Shown: positions 23,701 through 30,474 of the stretch, one piece after another
Layout: the number at the start of each line of letters is the position of its first letter
How positions within the stretch are numbered: position 1 is the first letter of the stretch
From: a virus
Virus record (IMG/VR): IMGVR_UViG_3300023179_000029
Span: 1-64,000 of that record
Length of the DNA stretch: 64,000 bases
Strand: one strand, 5' to 3'
Notes under the pieces: model-generated
The model's input: the letters and a program-made list of their open reading frames with translations, nothing else
Told to the model about the DNA's origin: nothing
The model's database searches: none
Translations under genes and position numbers: made by a program

Positions 23701-23983
23701 AACTTTCCTTCAGTTTTATTTGGTAGACATTATTTCGTTGGTTTACATTCATCTTTAGTGGAAGCCTGAGTTAATACTAATTACTCAATAACCCCTGTTG
23801 TAGCCCTCCGAGAATAGCACAAACTATCCAAGGCACCGCCTCCCTTTCGCTCAAAATACTGCAAAGAGCGAAAAACACATGTCCCTCTAACGGACTAAAT
23901 GACGTTTGGCAAAGTGGCGAGCTATTGGCCCTGTACTTTCAACGCCCGTTCGGTAGGGTACCACAATTTTTCTGAGATAACAA
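23701..23983 (-). promoter_or_regulatory. nrdJ promoter and long structured leader
   Basis: TTGTTA (23983-23978), 17 nt ending in TGG, TACCCT (23960-23955) gives +1 near 23948 and a leader of about 248 nt without a gene. It contains hairpins TTTCGCTC/GAGCGAAA (8 bp), GTCC/GGAC, GGATAG/CTATTC and GAGTAAT/ATTAACTC. A riboswitch or attenuator is possible. The B12-box of known cobalamin riboswitches is not seen. A second extended -10 (TGC-TATTCT) lies inside. Confidence 0.45.
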
Positions 23984-23998
23984 GTCGACTTGATAAAT

Positions 23999-24027
23999 TT
24001 GAAAAATCTTTTCCAATGTGATATGCT
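23999..24027 (+). promoter_or_regulatory. promoter of the replication operon, leaderless
   Basis: TTGAAA (23999-24004), 17 nt ending in TGA, TATGCT (24022-24027). The start codon at 24034 is 7 nt from the -10 box, at the expected +1, so the first mRNA is leaderless. It diverges from the nrdJ promoter. Confidence 0.75.
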
Positions 24028-24033
24028 CAACTT

Positions 24034-24339
24034 ATGGAAATTACACCTTATCAGATTTGCGTATCCGCAGATGCTTGGTATCCAATTCGGATTGAGTCCA
24101 GTAACCAAGATCAGTATTACACGGTCATGGTGTCTCCATGGGGAGAGCAACAAGATCATATTTGCGAATGCGCAGGTTACTCATATCGCGGTTCATGCCG
24201 TCATCAAGAACTTGCGCAAAGATATAGATGCGCGTGGAAAGAAAACGAGTCTAATACAATGCAGACTCAATCAGATAAAGAAGAAATGGTTTGCCCCAAA
24301 TGTGGCGGACCAACAAAATGGGCAATTGAGGTAAAATGA
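24034..24339 (+). CDS. small SWIM-type zinc-finger protein
   Basis: 101 aa, first gene of the plus-strand operon, with its ATG on the predicted transcription start. CECAGYSYRGSCRH fits the CxC...CxH pattern of SWIM zinc fingers (about 45-58). The C-terminus has a second pair, CPKCGG. SWIM domains bind DNA or protein partners. An early regulator or recombination helper is possible. The stop overlaps the next start by 4 nt. Confidence 0.7.
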   Translation: MEITPYQICVSADAWYPIRIESSNQDQYYTVMVSPWGEQQDHICECAGYSYRGSCRHQELAQRYRCAWKENESNTMQTQSDKEEMVCPKCGGPTKWAIEVK

Positions 24340-24878
24340 ACAAACTAGAAGAAATTACAAAAGAACTTGGACTCGCTCATTCAAGAGCAAAAGAGTGGGA
24401 CAAGGCTAAAACTCAATATCGAGCAGAGTTTTTCAAGATTGCAACCGAGAGCCATGAGACTCTTGCAGAGAAAATTGTCAACGTTGATGCAGAGACACTT
24501 GCAGACGCAATTTTGCAGGCTGAAAAGCTGTATCCAACTTGGACGCCTCTTTCGGCTACAGAAGTAGAGAATGGTTTTGATGTTCGTCTCAAAGAGAACC
24601 CAGAGTACATGCCTTTTACTTTTGTTAACCATGAAGATGGTATGGTTTATCAAAAGCAGATTGCATCTGGTCCAGTCATGTTTGATGATGAACGTTTTAA
24701 GCAAGACCATCCTATGCTTTATGAAGTGGTAACTCATATTCCAGAGCCTAAGCGCGAACTTCGTCCGTTAGATGATTTGTCAGATGAGCAAATTGCGATT
24801 ATTCAAGATTACGTTTATGAAGGAAAACCAACAATTAAACTTGCTGCCCCTAGAAAGGCCAAGGAAGACGAACTATAA
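24336..24878 (+). CDS. hypothetical acidic protein
   Basis: 180 aa, coupled to the SWIM protein gene by an ATGA overlap. Residues 1-70 are helical (ELGLAHSRAKEWDKAKTQY); the centre reads as a small beta domain (GFDVRLKENPEYMPFTFVNHEDGMVYQ cut into strands); the C-terminus is basic. No motif recognised. Early gene of unknown role. Confidence 0.6.
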   Translation: MNKLEEITKELGLAHSRAKEWDKAKTQYRAEFFKIATESHETLAEKIVNVDAETLADAILQAEKLYPTWTPLSATEVENGFDVRLKENPEYMPFTFVNHEDGMVYQKQIASGPVMFDDERFKQDHPMLYEVVTHIPEPKRELRPLDDLSDEQIAIIQDYVYEGKPTIKLAAPRKAKEDEL

Positions 24879-25139
24879 ATGACAGGGAGATTTTCTTTTA
24901 CTGTTACCGACCTTGCTCGATTTTTGGGCAAATCCTCTGTTACACTTAGGGGATGGGAGCGGCAGGGTCTTTTTGATTTTCCAAGAGATTCTAGCGGTGA
25001 CAGAAAATTTACCACTACAGATATTAGAGATGTTGCCCGTAAAGCAAGGGAATTAAAGCGCATTTCTAAACAAAGATTGCAATATGTCGAAGCATGTGTT
25101 ACCATGCTTGAAATTATCGAAAAGGAGAATTATAAATGA
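24879..25139 (+). CDS. MerR-like HTH regulator (DNA-binding domain only)
   Basis: 86 aa. TVTDLARFLGKSSVTLRGW followed by ERQGLFDFPRDSSGDRKF and TTTDIRDVARKA is the winged helix-turn-helix of MerR-family proteins, with the R-x-F/Y turn. The dimerisation coil is short and there is no ligand domain, as in many phage excisionase- or regulator-like proteins. It could control the operon or assist replication. It follows the previous gene without gap and overlaps the next by 4 nt. Confidence 0.75.
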   Translation: MTGRFSFTVTDLARFLGKSSVTLRGWERQGLFDFPRDSSGDRKFTTTDIRDVARKARELKRISKQRLQYVEACVTMLEIIEKENYK

Positions 25140-25747
25140 GAATTGGTTTATCAGGAGTTCCCGGTTCAGGCAAAACTGAATTAGCAAATGCTATTAAAAA
25201 GCATTTTGATTCTAAAAATGAAAAAACTTTAATTATTGATAATTATGTTCAAGATGTTGAACAAGATACGATTTTATCATTAGGATTTAATGCTGCTTAT
25301 GTAGGAAACATACATGTAGCATTAGAAAGAGCTGCTAGAGAAAGAAAGGCTTTTGAAAGCAAAGAATATGATCACATCATTACATGTGGAACATTTTATG
25401 AAACCTCATCATACGCCGTTCAATCATTAGAAACAGACTATAGTTTTTTACACACTGATGCTGAAAAATATGATTTTGCTCAAAGGGTAGAGGCGACCAT
25501 GAGAATTTTTGCATGTTTTTATATTGATTTGATGAAATATGATGATATTTTTTATCTAAGCCCTCTGGATATTTCAGAAGATGAGAGGGTTGTAAATTTA
25601 GAAAAGAATTTGCAATCTGCATTTAACGCATTTAATTTAACCGAATACACACCCCTGTTAACAGAGGGCGCCGATCATGAAAAAATTGTTAACAATCGAA
25701 TCAAAAAGGTATTAGAGGTTTTAAATGCAAATAACACTGAAGGATAA
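25136..25747 (+). CDS. P-loop NTPase, probable nucleotide or small-molecule kinase
   Basis: 203 aa. It opens with MRIGLSGVPGSGKTELANAI (Walker A GVPGSGKT). DHIITCGTFYETSSYA and a later YDDIFYLSPLDISEDERV segment fit the lid and base region of the adenylate-kinase/AAA_28 group. A deoxynucleoside kinase feeding dNTP synthesis is reasonable next to nrdJ, but the substrate cannot be told. Codon use is more AT-rich than in the neighbours. The stop overlaps the next start by 23 nt. Confidence 0.7.
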   Translation: MRIGLSGVPGSGKTELANAIKKHFDSKNEKTLIIDNYVQDVEQDTILSLGFNAAYVGNIHVALERAARERKAFESKEYDHIITCGTFYETSSYAVQSLETDYSFLHTDAEKYDFAQRVEATMRIFACFYIDLMKYDDIFYLSPLDISEDERVVNLEKNLQSAFNAFNLTEYTPLLTEGADHEKIVNNRIKKVLEVLNANNTEG

Positions 25748-26555
25748 AACTTATAAACTCAAGAATCTTACAGATCAAGAATATGATCTAGCTAACAAGC
25801 TTGCTAAGTCTAAGCAACCGCTAGACCAGTGTCCGACCTGTGATTCTAGAATGGAAGTTATCCCCGGCTCCGGCGGAGTTAGGGAAAGGATCAACGGTAC
25901 CTACCGTTACATGGGCGAAGAGCATAAATGCGACTGTGATGCACAAATGGCACTCCGCGCTCGTTACTTAGTTGCCAACATTGGTGAGCAGTACCAGCGT
26001 CTTTCGTGGGACGAATGGAACGGCTGTAAAGACACCAAGGCTGTGGTTGATACATATCTCAATGGTTGGGAACAGTTTTTCAAGCAAGGAATCGGAATCG
26101 AATTTTACAGTTCTGCCCTTGGAACCGGAAAGACTTTCGCAGCCACCCATATTGGCAAGCAACTAATTAAACAGAACCAGTCGGTATATTTCATTCCGTT
26201 TATTGAGATGGCGGCTGCATTTGATAGGCATGATTCAGATTACATTGCAAATCGTATTCGTGAATCAGGTTTTGTAATTTTGGATGAAGTAATACCTCCG
26301 ATTTCAGAGGCTCAAAGGGCTTTCTTTGGCGTTCAATTAGAAGCCCTTATCCGCCATCGGACAAACAATAACCTTCCTACTATAATGACTACGAACATGG
26401 ATCAGGAAACGCTACATGCGGCTTATCCTAGAACGTATTCGCTATTATCTGCAAAGCAGATTAGGCAGGAAGTAAAGGGGACAGATAGACGCGAGTCTAT
26501 TGGACTCCAAGAAATGGAAATTATTGCAAACGGAGAAACGAGGCCTATTACATGA
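25725..26555 (+). CDS. DnaC/IstB-like helicase loader ATPase
   Basis: 276 aa. An N-terminal zinc module (CPTCDSR...CDCD, about 37-75) precedes an AAA+ domain with Walker A ALGTGKTF (about 130) and Walker B FVILDE (about 185), and a sensor-like TIMTTNMDQE. This is the layout of phage DnaC-like loaders, which place the replicative helicase on DNA. The DnaB-like gene follows with a 4-nt overlap, in line with the role. Confidence 0.85.
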   Translation: MQITLKDKTYKLKNLTDQEYDLANKLAKSKQPLDQCPTCDSRMEVIPGSGGVRERINGTYRYMGEEHKCDCDAQMALRARYLVANIGEQYQRLSWDEWNGCKDTKAVVDTYLNGWEQFFKQGIGIEFYSSALGTGKTFAATHIGKQLIKQNQSVYFIPFIEMAAAFDRHDSDYIANRIRESGFVILDEVIPPISEAQRAFFGVQLEALIRHRTNNNLPTIMTTNMDQETLHAAYPRTYSLLSAKQIRQEVKGTDRRESIGLQEMEIIANGETRPIT

Positions 26556-27799
26556 GCATTACCCAGACGTACCTTGATCTTGATGAAGAGATTTTTCATC
26601 ATCTAGGAAAGCCAGAATCAATTGGCCACCTTCAAGCCGAACAAGTGTCTTCTGACATCATCGAAGACAAAAATATCAAGGCCATTTTTGATTGGCAAAT
26701 GAATTACATTCGGGATTATGGCACACCGGCCACTCCCGCAGTCATTCAAGATGAGTTCGGTATTGCTCCGGGTGATACTCAAACGGTTATTGGAGATCTA
26801 ATTAACCGTATGCGAGAGCGGTACATTCGCACCTATGGTCGCGACGTAATTCGTAATATCGCTGAGCTTGCAAATGTAGAGCCGCTTGCGGTGTCCAAGG
26901 AAATGCTTCGCGCTGGTCGGGATCTTGCCGACTTAACTTTGAAGCGGGGCGAGGTTTTTGGATCAGGCGATTATCACCGAGCTATGGCCATGTACGACAA
27001 GAAAGCTCTTCAGGGTCGCGGCCCAAGTCTTGGTTTCCGTGAAATTGATGATCACTTTAACGGCATGCAAGGTGTGACGTTCCTAATCGCGGCTCCTAAA
27101 ACTTATAAGAGTTGGATGACGATTAAGATGGTCCTTAACAACATTGTGTCAGAGGACGAGCATTTTCCTTATCTTTATTCATTGGAGCTTCCCGCAAACG
27201 AGAGTGATATGCGTCTTCGTTGCATGGCCGCAGATGTTCCATATTGGAAGTATCTCAAAAATTGTCTTATGCCAGAGGATCGCAGGGCTATCGAGGACGC
27301 TTCTGAATTTATGGACGAGCGTGGTCAGTTTAAGATTGAAAAGCCCGATCAGGGTGAGCGTGGAGTTCAGCGCATGGTTGAGCGCGCTATCAATGCTGGT
27401 GCATCTTGCATTTTTATTGATCAGCTTCAGTACATTGAAAATCGCAAGGGTCTAAACCTTGGAGCGCAGAATAATACGGGAGATTACTTTGAAGTCGTAA
27501 ATGATCTTCGTAATTATTCGGATGAGATTCCGATTTTCATTGTTCACCAGTTCAATCGTTCAGTTATGAATTCTAGTGAAATGCCCGAGATGCAACAGGG
27601 CAAGGGGTCATCGGCAATTGAAGAAGTTGCCACTCTCTCACTTGGTCTTTGGGCAAGTAAGGATATGCGCAATAGTAATATGCTTCAAGTTGGTACCCTC
27701 GCATCAAGAAATTATTCATACGAAACTTGGGAAGTAGGAGTGCAACTTTCTCATGGTTGTCGTTTTGACATGATTGGCCCGGTAGATAATGACGGTTGA
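26552..27799 (+). CDS. DnaB-like replicative helicase with altered P-loop
   Basis: 415 aa. The N-terminal 150 residues are helical as in DnaB; the C-terminal RecA-like domain has LIAAPKTYKSWM (about 180) in the Walker A place, CIFIDQLQYI (about 288) as Walker B, and IFIVHQFNR later. The P-loop lacks both glycines of GxxxxGK[ST] (A in the first, Y in the sixth place) but keeps Lys-Ser. It should unwind the fork with the loader upstream and the primase downstream. Whether it hydrolyses ATP normally is open. Confidence 0.8.
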   Translation: MSITQTYLDLDEEIFHHLGKPESIGHLQAEQVSSDIIEDKNIKAIFDWQMNYIRDYGTPATPAVIQDEFGIAPGDTQTVIGDLINRMRERYIRTYGRDVIRNIAELANVEPLAVSKEMLRAGRDLADLTLKRGEVFGSGDYHRAMAMYDKKALQGRGPSLGFREIDDHFNGMQGVTFLIAAPKTYKSWMTIKMVLNNIVSEDEHFPYLYSLELPANESDMRLRCMAADVPYWKYLKNCLMPEDRRAIEDASEFMDERGQFKIEKPDQGERGVQRMVERAINAGASCIFIDQLQYIENRKGLNLGAQNNTGDYFEVVNDLRNYSDEIPIFIVHQFNRSVMNSSEMPEMQQGKGSSAIEEVATLSLGLWASKDMRNSNMLQVGTLASRNYSYETWEVGVQLSHGCRFDMIGPVDNDG

Positions 27800-27995
27800 T
27801 GAACGTGAACAAAGAGCATATGATTTAGCTCTATCTTGTCACCGTTGCGAATTACCAACTGATGCAATTCTTGATCCAAAAACAAGAAAATGGAAAACAT
27901 ATTGCGAATGTGGTAAAACTGACGAGCATGACGCAAAACGCATTTTTGACGAAGTACAAGAGCTAATCAAAACTATTCCAGCAAAGAAAAAATGA
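27789..27995 (+). CDS. small zinc-ribbon-like protein
   Basis: 68 aa, overlapping the helicase end by 11 nt and the primase start by 4 nt. SCHRC...YCECGK gives four cysteines for one zinc. The C-terminus is helical and basic. It may assist the helicase-primase; no function is known. Confidence 0.6.
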   Translation: MTVDEREQRAYDLALSCHRCELPTDAILDPKTRKWKTYCECGKTDEHDAKRIFDEVQELIKTIPAKKK

Positions 27996-28993
27996 AAGCT
28001 TATTTTGACATTGTTCAAGATATTGATGTAGACGAGTTTGAGAACGCCATTGGATTTGAACCAATGGGTCACAATGAAAGCGGAGAGGATTGGGGCCAAT
28101 GCCCCGACCCTTGGAGCCTGCATAAGCACGGTGATCGCACCGGCAAATTTGCCATCAATCGTGAAAAGAAAGTGTACAACTGTTTCGTTTGCGGTGGCGG
28201 GAATTTACTTTCTCTTACGATGGCGATTCGCAATTGTGAAGAAAGTGAAGCCGTTGAATGGCTACGTCAATTTGCATCTAAGGCATTTCAAAGCGATGAA
28301 GATTTCCTCAGTGAGATAGATCGTTTGATGACTCAAAAAGATCGCGAGGAGGAATCTACGTTGCCATGGTTCAATGCGCATGTGCTTTGGATGTGGGAAG
28401 AAGTCGATCATCCATGGTTTGAAGAACGGGGTATCACTGAAAAAGTAAGAAAGACTTACCGCCTTGGCGTTAATACAAATACTGTTCGTAAATTAAATGA
28501 TCAAGAGTTTGTATCTGAATCAATTGTACTTCCTCATTTTTGGCAGGAAAAGCTAGTCGGCTGGCAAAATCGTTGGATTGGTGAAAGACCAAAGTGGGTG
28601 CCTAAGTACACTAATACTGGAGATTTTCCAAAAAAGACAACTTTGTACGGATTAGATTTGGCGATTCAGTACGACAAACCCATCGTTGTCGTTGAATCTG
28701 TTCCAACCGTTTTGTATTTGGCATCATTGGATATTCCCGCAGTAGCAACTTTTGGAGCCACTGTCAGTAAAGAACAAATGAAGTGTTTGAGACGGTGGCA
28801 ACCCGGCATCATTCTTGCTCAAGACAATGATCAAGCCGGTGATAAATGGCGCAATGACCTTATTGAATATTTAGATCGATACGTTCCGGTTATGGAAATG
28901 GAAATTGCATGGGAAGACGATATTGGCGAGACTCGCATGGTCGAAAATCCAGAAGTAACAATTGGGCTTTATAATCACCCCATTTTTATATAG
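27992..28993 (+). CDS. DnaG-like primase (zinc finger + TOPRIM)
   Basis: 333 aa. The N-terminal zinc region has CPDPWSLHKHGDRTGKF and CFVCGGGNLLSL (about 32-75, CHC2-type). A TOPRIM domain follows with the catalytic Glu in IVVVESVP (about 232) and the Asp-x-Asp of LAQDNDQAG (about 277). It makes RNA primers for the polymerase. It is shorter than bacterial DnaG and lacks the C-terminal helicase-binding domain, as in many phage primases. Confidence 0.85.
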   Translation: MKAYFDIVQDIDVDEFENAIGFEPMGHNESGEDWGQCPDPWSLHKHGDRTGKFAINREKKVYNCFVCGGGNLLSLTMAIRNCEESEAVEWLRQFASKAFQSDEDFLSEIDRLMTQKDREEESTLPWFNAHVLWMWEEVDHPWFEERGITEKVRKTYRLGVNTNTVRKLNDQEFVSESIVLPHFWQEKLVGWQNRWIGERPKWVPKYTNTGDFPKKTTLYGLDLAIQYDKPIVVVESVPTVLYLASLDIPAVATFGATVSKEQMKCLRRWQPGIILAQDNDQAGDKWRNDLIEYLDRYVPVMEMEIAWEDDIGETRMVENPEVTIGLYNHPIFI

Positions 28994-29011
28994 ATCTGAC
29001 ACATAATTTAT

Positions 29012-29176
29012 ATGAAAAAGTATACAGGTGTTGAAAAAACAGAACTTTTATCCGCTGAAAAACACAGCGTAATTAGTTCTGTCATGAAGAGGTTTAATAA
29101 GACCTCTGCGCAACAACTTTCTGATGATGAAAGGGTTGAATTAAATAAAGCCCTTGAATCTGATGAAAAAGTATGA
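29012..29176 (+). CDS. small unannotated protein, 54 aa
   Basis: ATG at 29012, TGA at 29174. The product is MKKYTGVEKTELLSAEKH followed by a charged helical region rich in Ser, Asp and Glu. It fills the gap between primase and SSB-like gene; no ribosome binding site is clear. Its last codons carry the -35 box and spacer of the next promoter, which could explain part of the sequence constraint, so coding is only probable. Confidence 0.45.
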   Translation: MKKYTGVEKTELLSAEKHSVISSVMKRFNKTSAQQLSDDERVELNKALESDEKV

Positions 29177-29182
29177 TATATT
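29154..29182 (+). promoter_or_regulatory. internal promoter before the SSB-like gene
   Basis: TTGAAT (29154-29159), 17 nt ending in TGA, TATATT (29177-29182). A leader of about 50 nt follows with a short GCCT/AGGC hairpin and an AAAGGAAT ribosome binding site before 29241. It would boost SSB and polymerase expression. Confidence 0.7.
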
Positions 29183-29240
29183 CATATTTGTAAATCGGTA
29201 AAGAGCCTCGTTGTAGGCCATAAATACGAAAGGAATTAAT

Positions 29241-30224
29241 ATGCCGAATTATCAGCCCCGTAGGGGCCTTGGTGCAGTTGAACAGGCTGCAAGCCGCAAG
29301 GGCGGCAAGAAGGTTCGTGGTTTTGCCCCCGAGATCCGTTGGCGCGAAGATGGCGAGAAGAAGTACATTCTTGTTCTCTCTAGTTTTGAGGCCGAGGATC
29401 CCAATGGCGTAGTTGTTGCCGACCTACATGAGTTTATTCCCGTAGGGACGGCAGAAAAGGCCAATGGCGAGACTTATACCCGTTATGAGTCTTTCATTTC
29501 CCGTAAGGATCCAATCTCAGGTAGTGAGGAATATGATGATCTTGAGGATCGTCTTGGTAACAAGCCTCGCACCCGTTGCATTGGTGTTGCCCTTGAGCTT
29601 GAGCCTGAGTTTGAGGTTATTAAGGGTCGTAAGAAGCCCGTTGGTTTTACAGTTAAGACCGACACATTTACCCGTAAGACCGATGATGGCGATGAGGAAG
29701 TCACTCAGCCGACTATCGGACTTATTATTCAGTCAGCATTTCTCGTATGGTCGCCCCTCGGCTCACTTGATGAGTCACAGGGTCCGCTAAGCGAGCTTCC
29801 CATTGAGGTAACTCGTCGTGGCAAGGATGTTAATTCTCGTTACGATTTCGTTCATTACCCCAACATGGAAGTTGATCTATCAGGTCTTTTTGAGAACCTT
29901 GATGGCATCACTTACATTTCTGATGAACTTCAGGATGTTAAGGGTGAAATTGCTGAGAAGGCTGACATTGAAGCTGCACAGCTTGTCGGACAGATTCTCA
30001 TGGACAAGCGCCTTCATGAGCTTTCTGATAAGGAACGCTACGAGGAGCTTGTTACTCCAATTGAGCATATTGAGCAGCGCTTTGGCGGAGGCCGTAAGAA
30101 GCCCGCTGCCAAGGCACCTGTAAAGGTTGCTGCACCTGTTAGCACCGCCTCTGGCGTAGAGGACAGCCGTCAGTCGTTTGATCGACTGAAGGAGCGCTTT
30201 GCTAACAGCGCAAATGCCAGTTAA
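29241..30224 (+). CDS. probable single-stranded DNA-binding protein
   Basis: 327 aa. The N-terminus is basic and Gly-rich (RRGLGAVEQAASRKGGKK), and the core has a beta-rich region (about 30-190) with IRWREDGEKKYILVLSSF. The C-terminal third is helical and ends in a Lys/Ala/Pro-rich tail. I recognise this general form from phage ssDNA-binding proteins placed between primase and polymerase, but no canonical OB motif can be pointed out, so the role is inferred from context, size and high-expression codon use (CGT, CTT, GGT rich). It is preceded by its own promoter and a strong ribosome binding site. Confidence 0.6.
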   Translation: MPNYQPRRGLGAVEQAASRKGGKKVRGFAPEIRWREDGEKKYILVLSSFEAEDPNGVVVADLHEFIPVGTAEKANGETYTRYESFISRKDPISGSEEYDDLEDRLGNKPRTRCIGVALELEPEFEVIKGRKKPVGFTVKTDTFTRKTDDGDEEVTQPTIGLIIQSAFLVWSPLGSLDESQGPLSELPIEVTRRGKDVNSRYDFVHYPNMEVDLSGLFENLDGITYISDELQDVKGEIAEKADIEAAQLVGQILMDKRLHELSDKERYEELVTPIEHIEQRFGGGRKKPAAKAPVKVAAPVSTASGVEDSRQSFDRLKERFANSANAS

Positions 30225-30474
30225 TAGATCGCATCTCCGTTTTGCCATGGATCGCATCGATGATTTCGGTGCGGTCCATGCTGGAGATGACATAGAAGGA
30301 AAAATTGATGCCCTAGCTCTCGTTTTAGAAGCAATTGGGTTAGATGAATCTGCCGTTTATGCTATGATGGAATGGATTCGCAGTAAAGACGGTCACGGAC
30401 AAGAAGGAGCATTTATTCTTGGTGTGATTGTTGGTATTATGGCTTACGAAAACATGATCGAAAAGGAAAATTAA
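30214..30474 (+). CDS. small acidic hypothetical protein
   Basis: 86 aa from the ATG at 30214, which overlaps the SSB-like stop by 11 nt (starts at 30199 or 30247 are possible). The sequence MDRIDDFGAVHAGDDIEGK...LVLEAIGLDESAVYAMMEWI is helical. The C-terminal GAFILGVIVGIMAY is hydrophobic and could be one membrane segment or a buried helix. Located directly upstream of the polymerase gene. Confidence 0.55.
   Translation: MPVNRSHLRFAMDRIDDFGAVHAGDDIEGKIDALALVLEAIGLDESAVYAMMEWIRSKDGHGQEGAFILGVIVGIMAYENMIEKEN

Noticed and set aside
23701-23983. Standard cobalamin riboswitch before nrdJ
   Set aside because: No B12 box and no GGUG...GCCACUG core could be read on the minus strand. Only a long leader with hairpins is supported.
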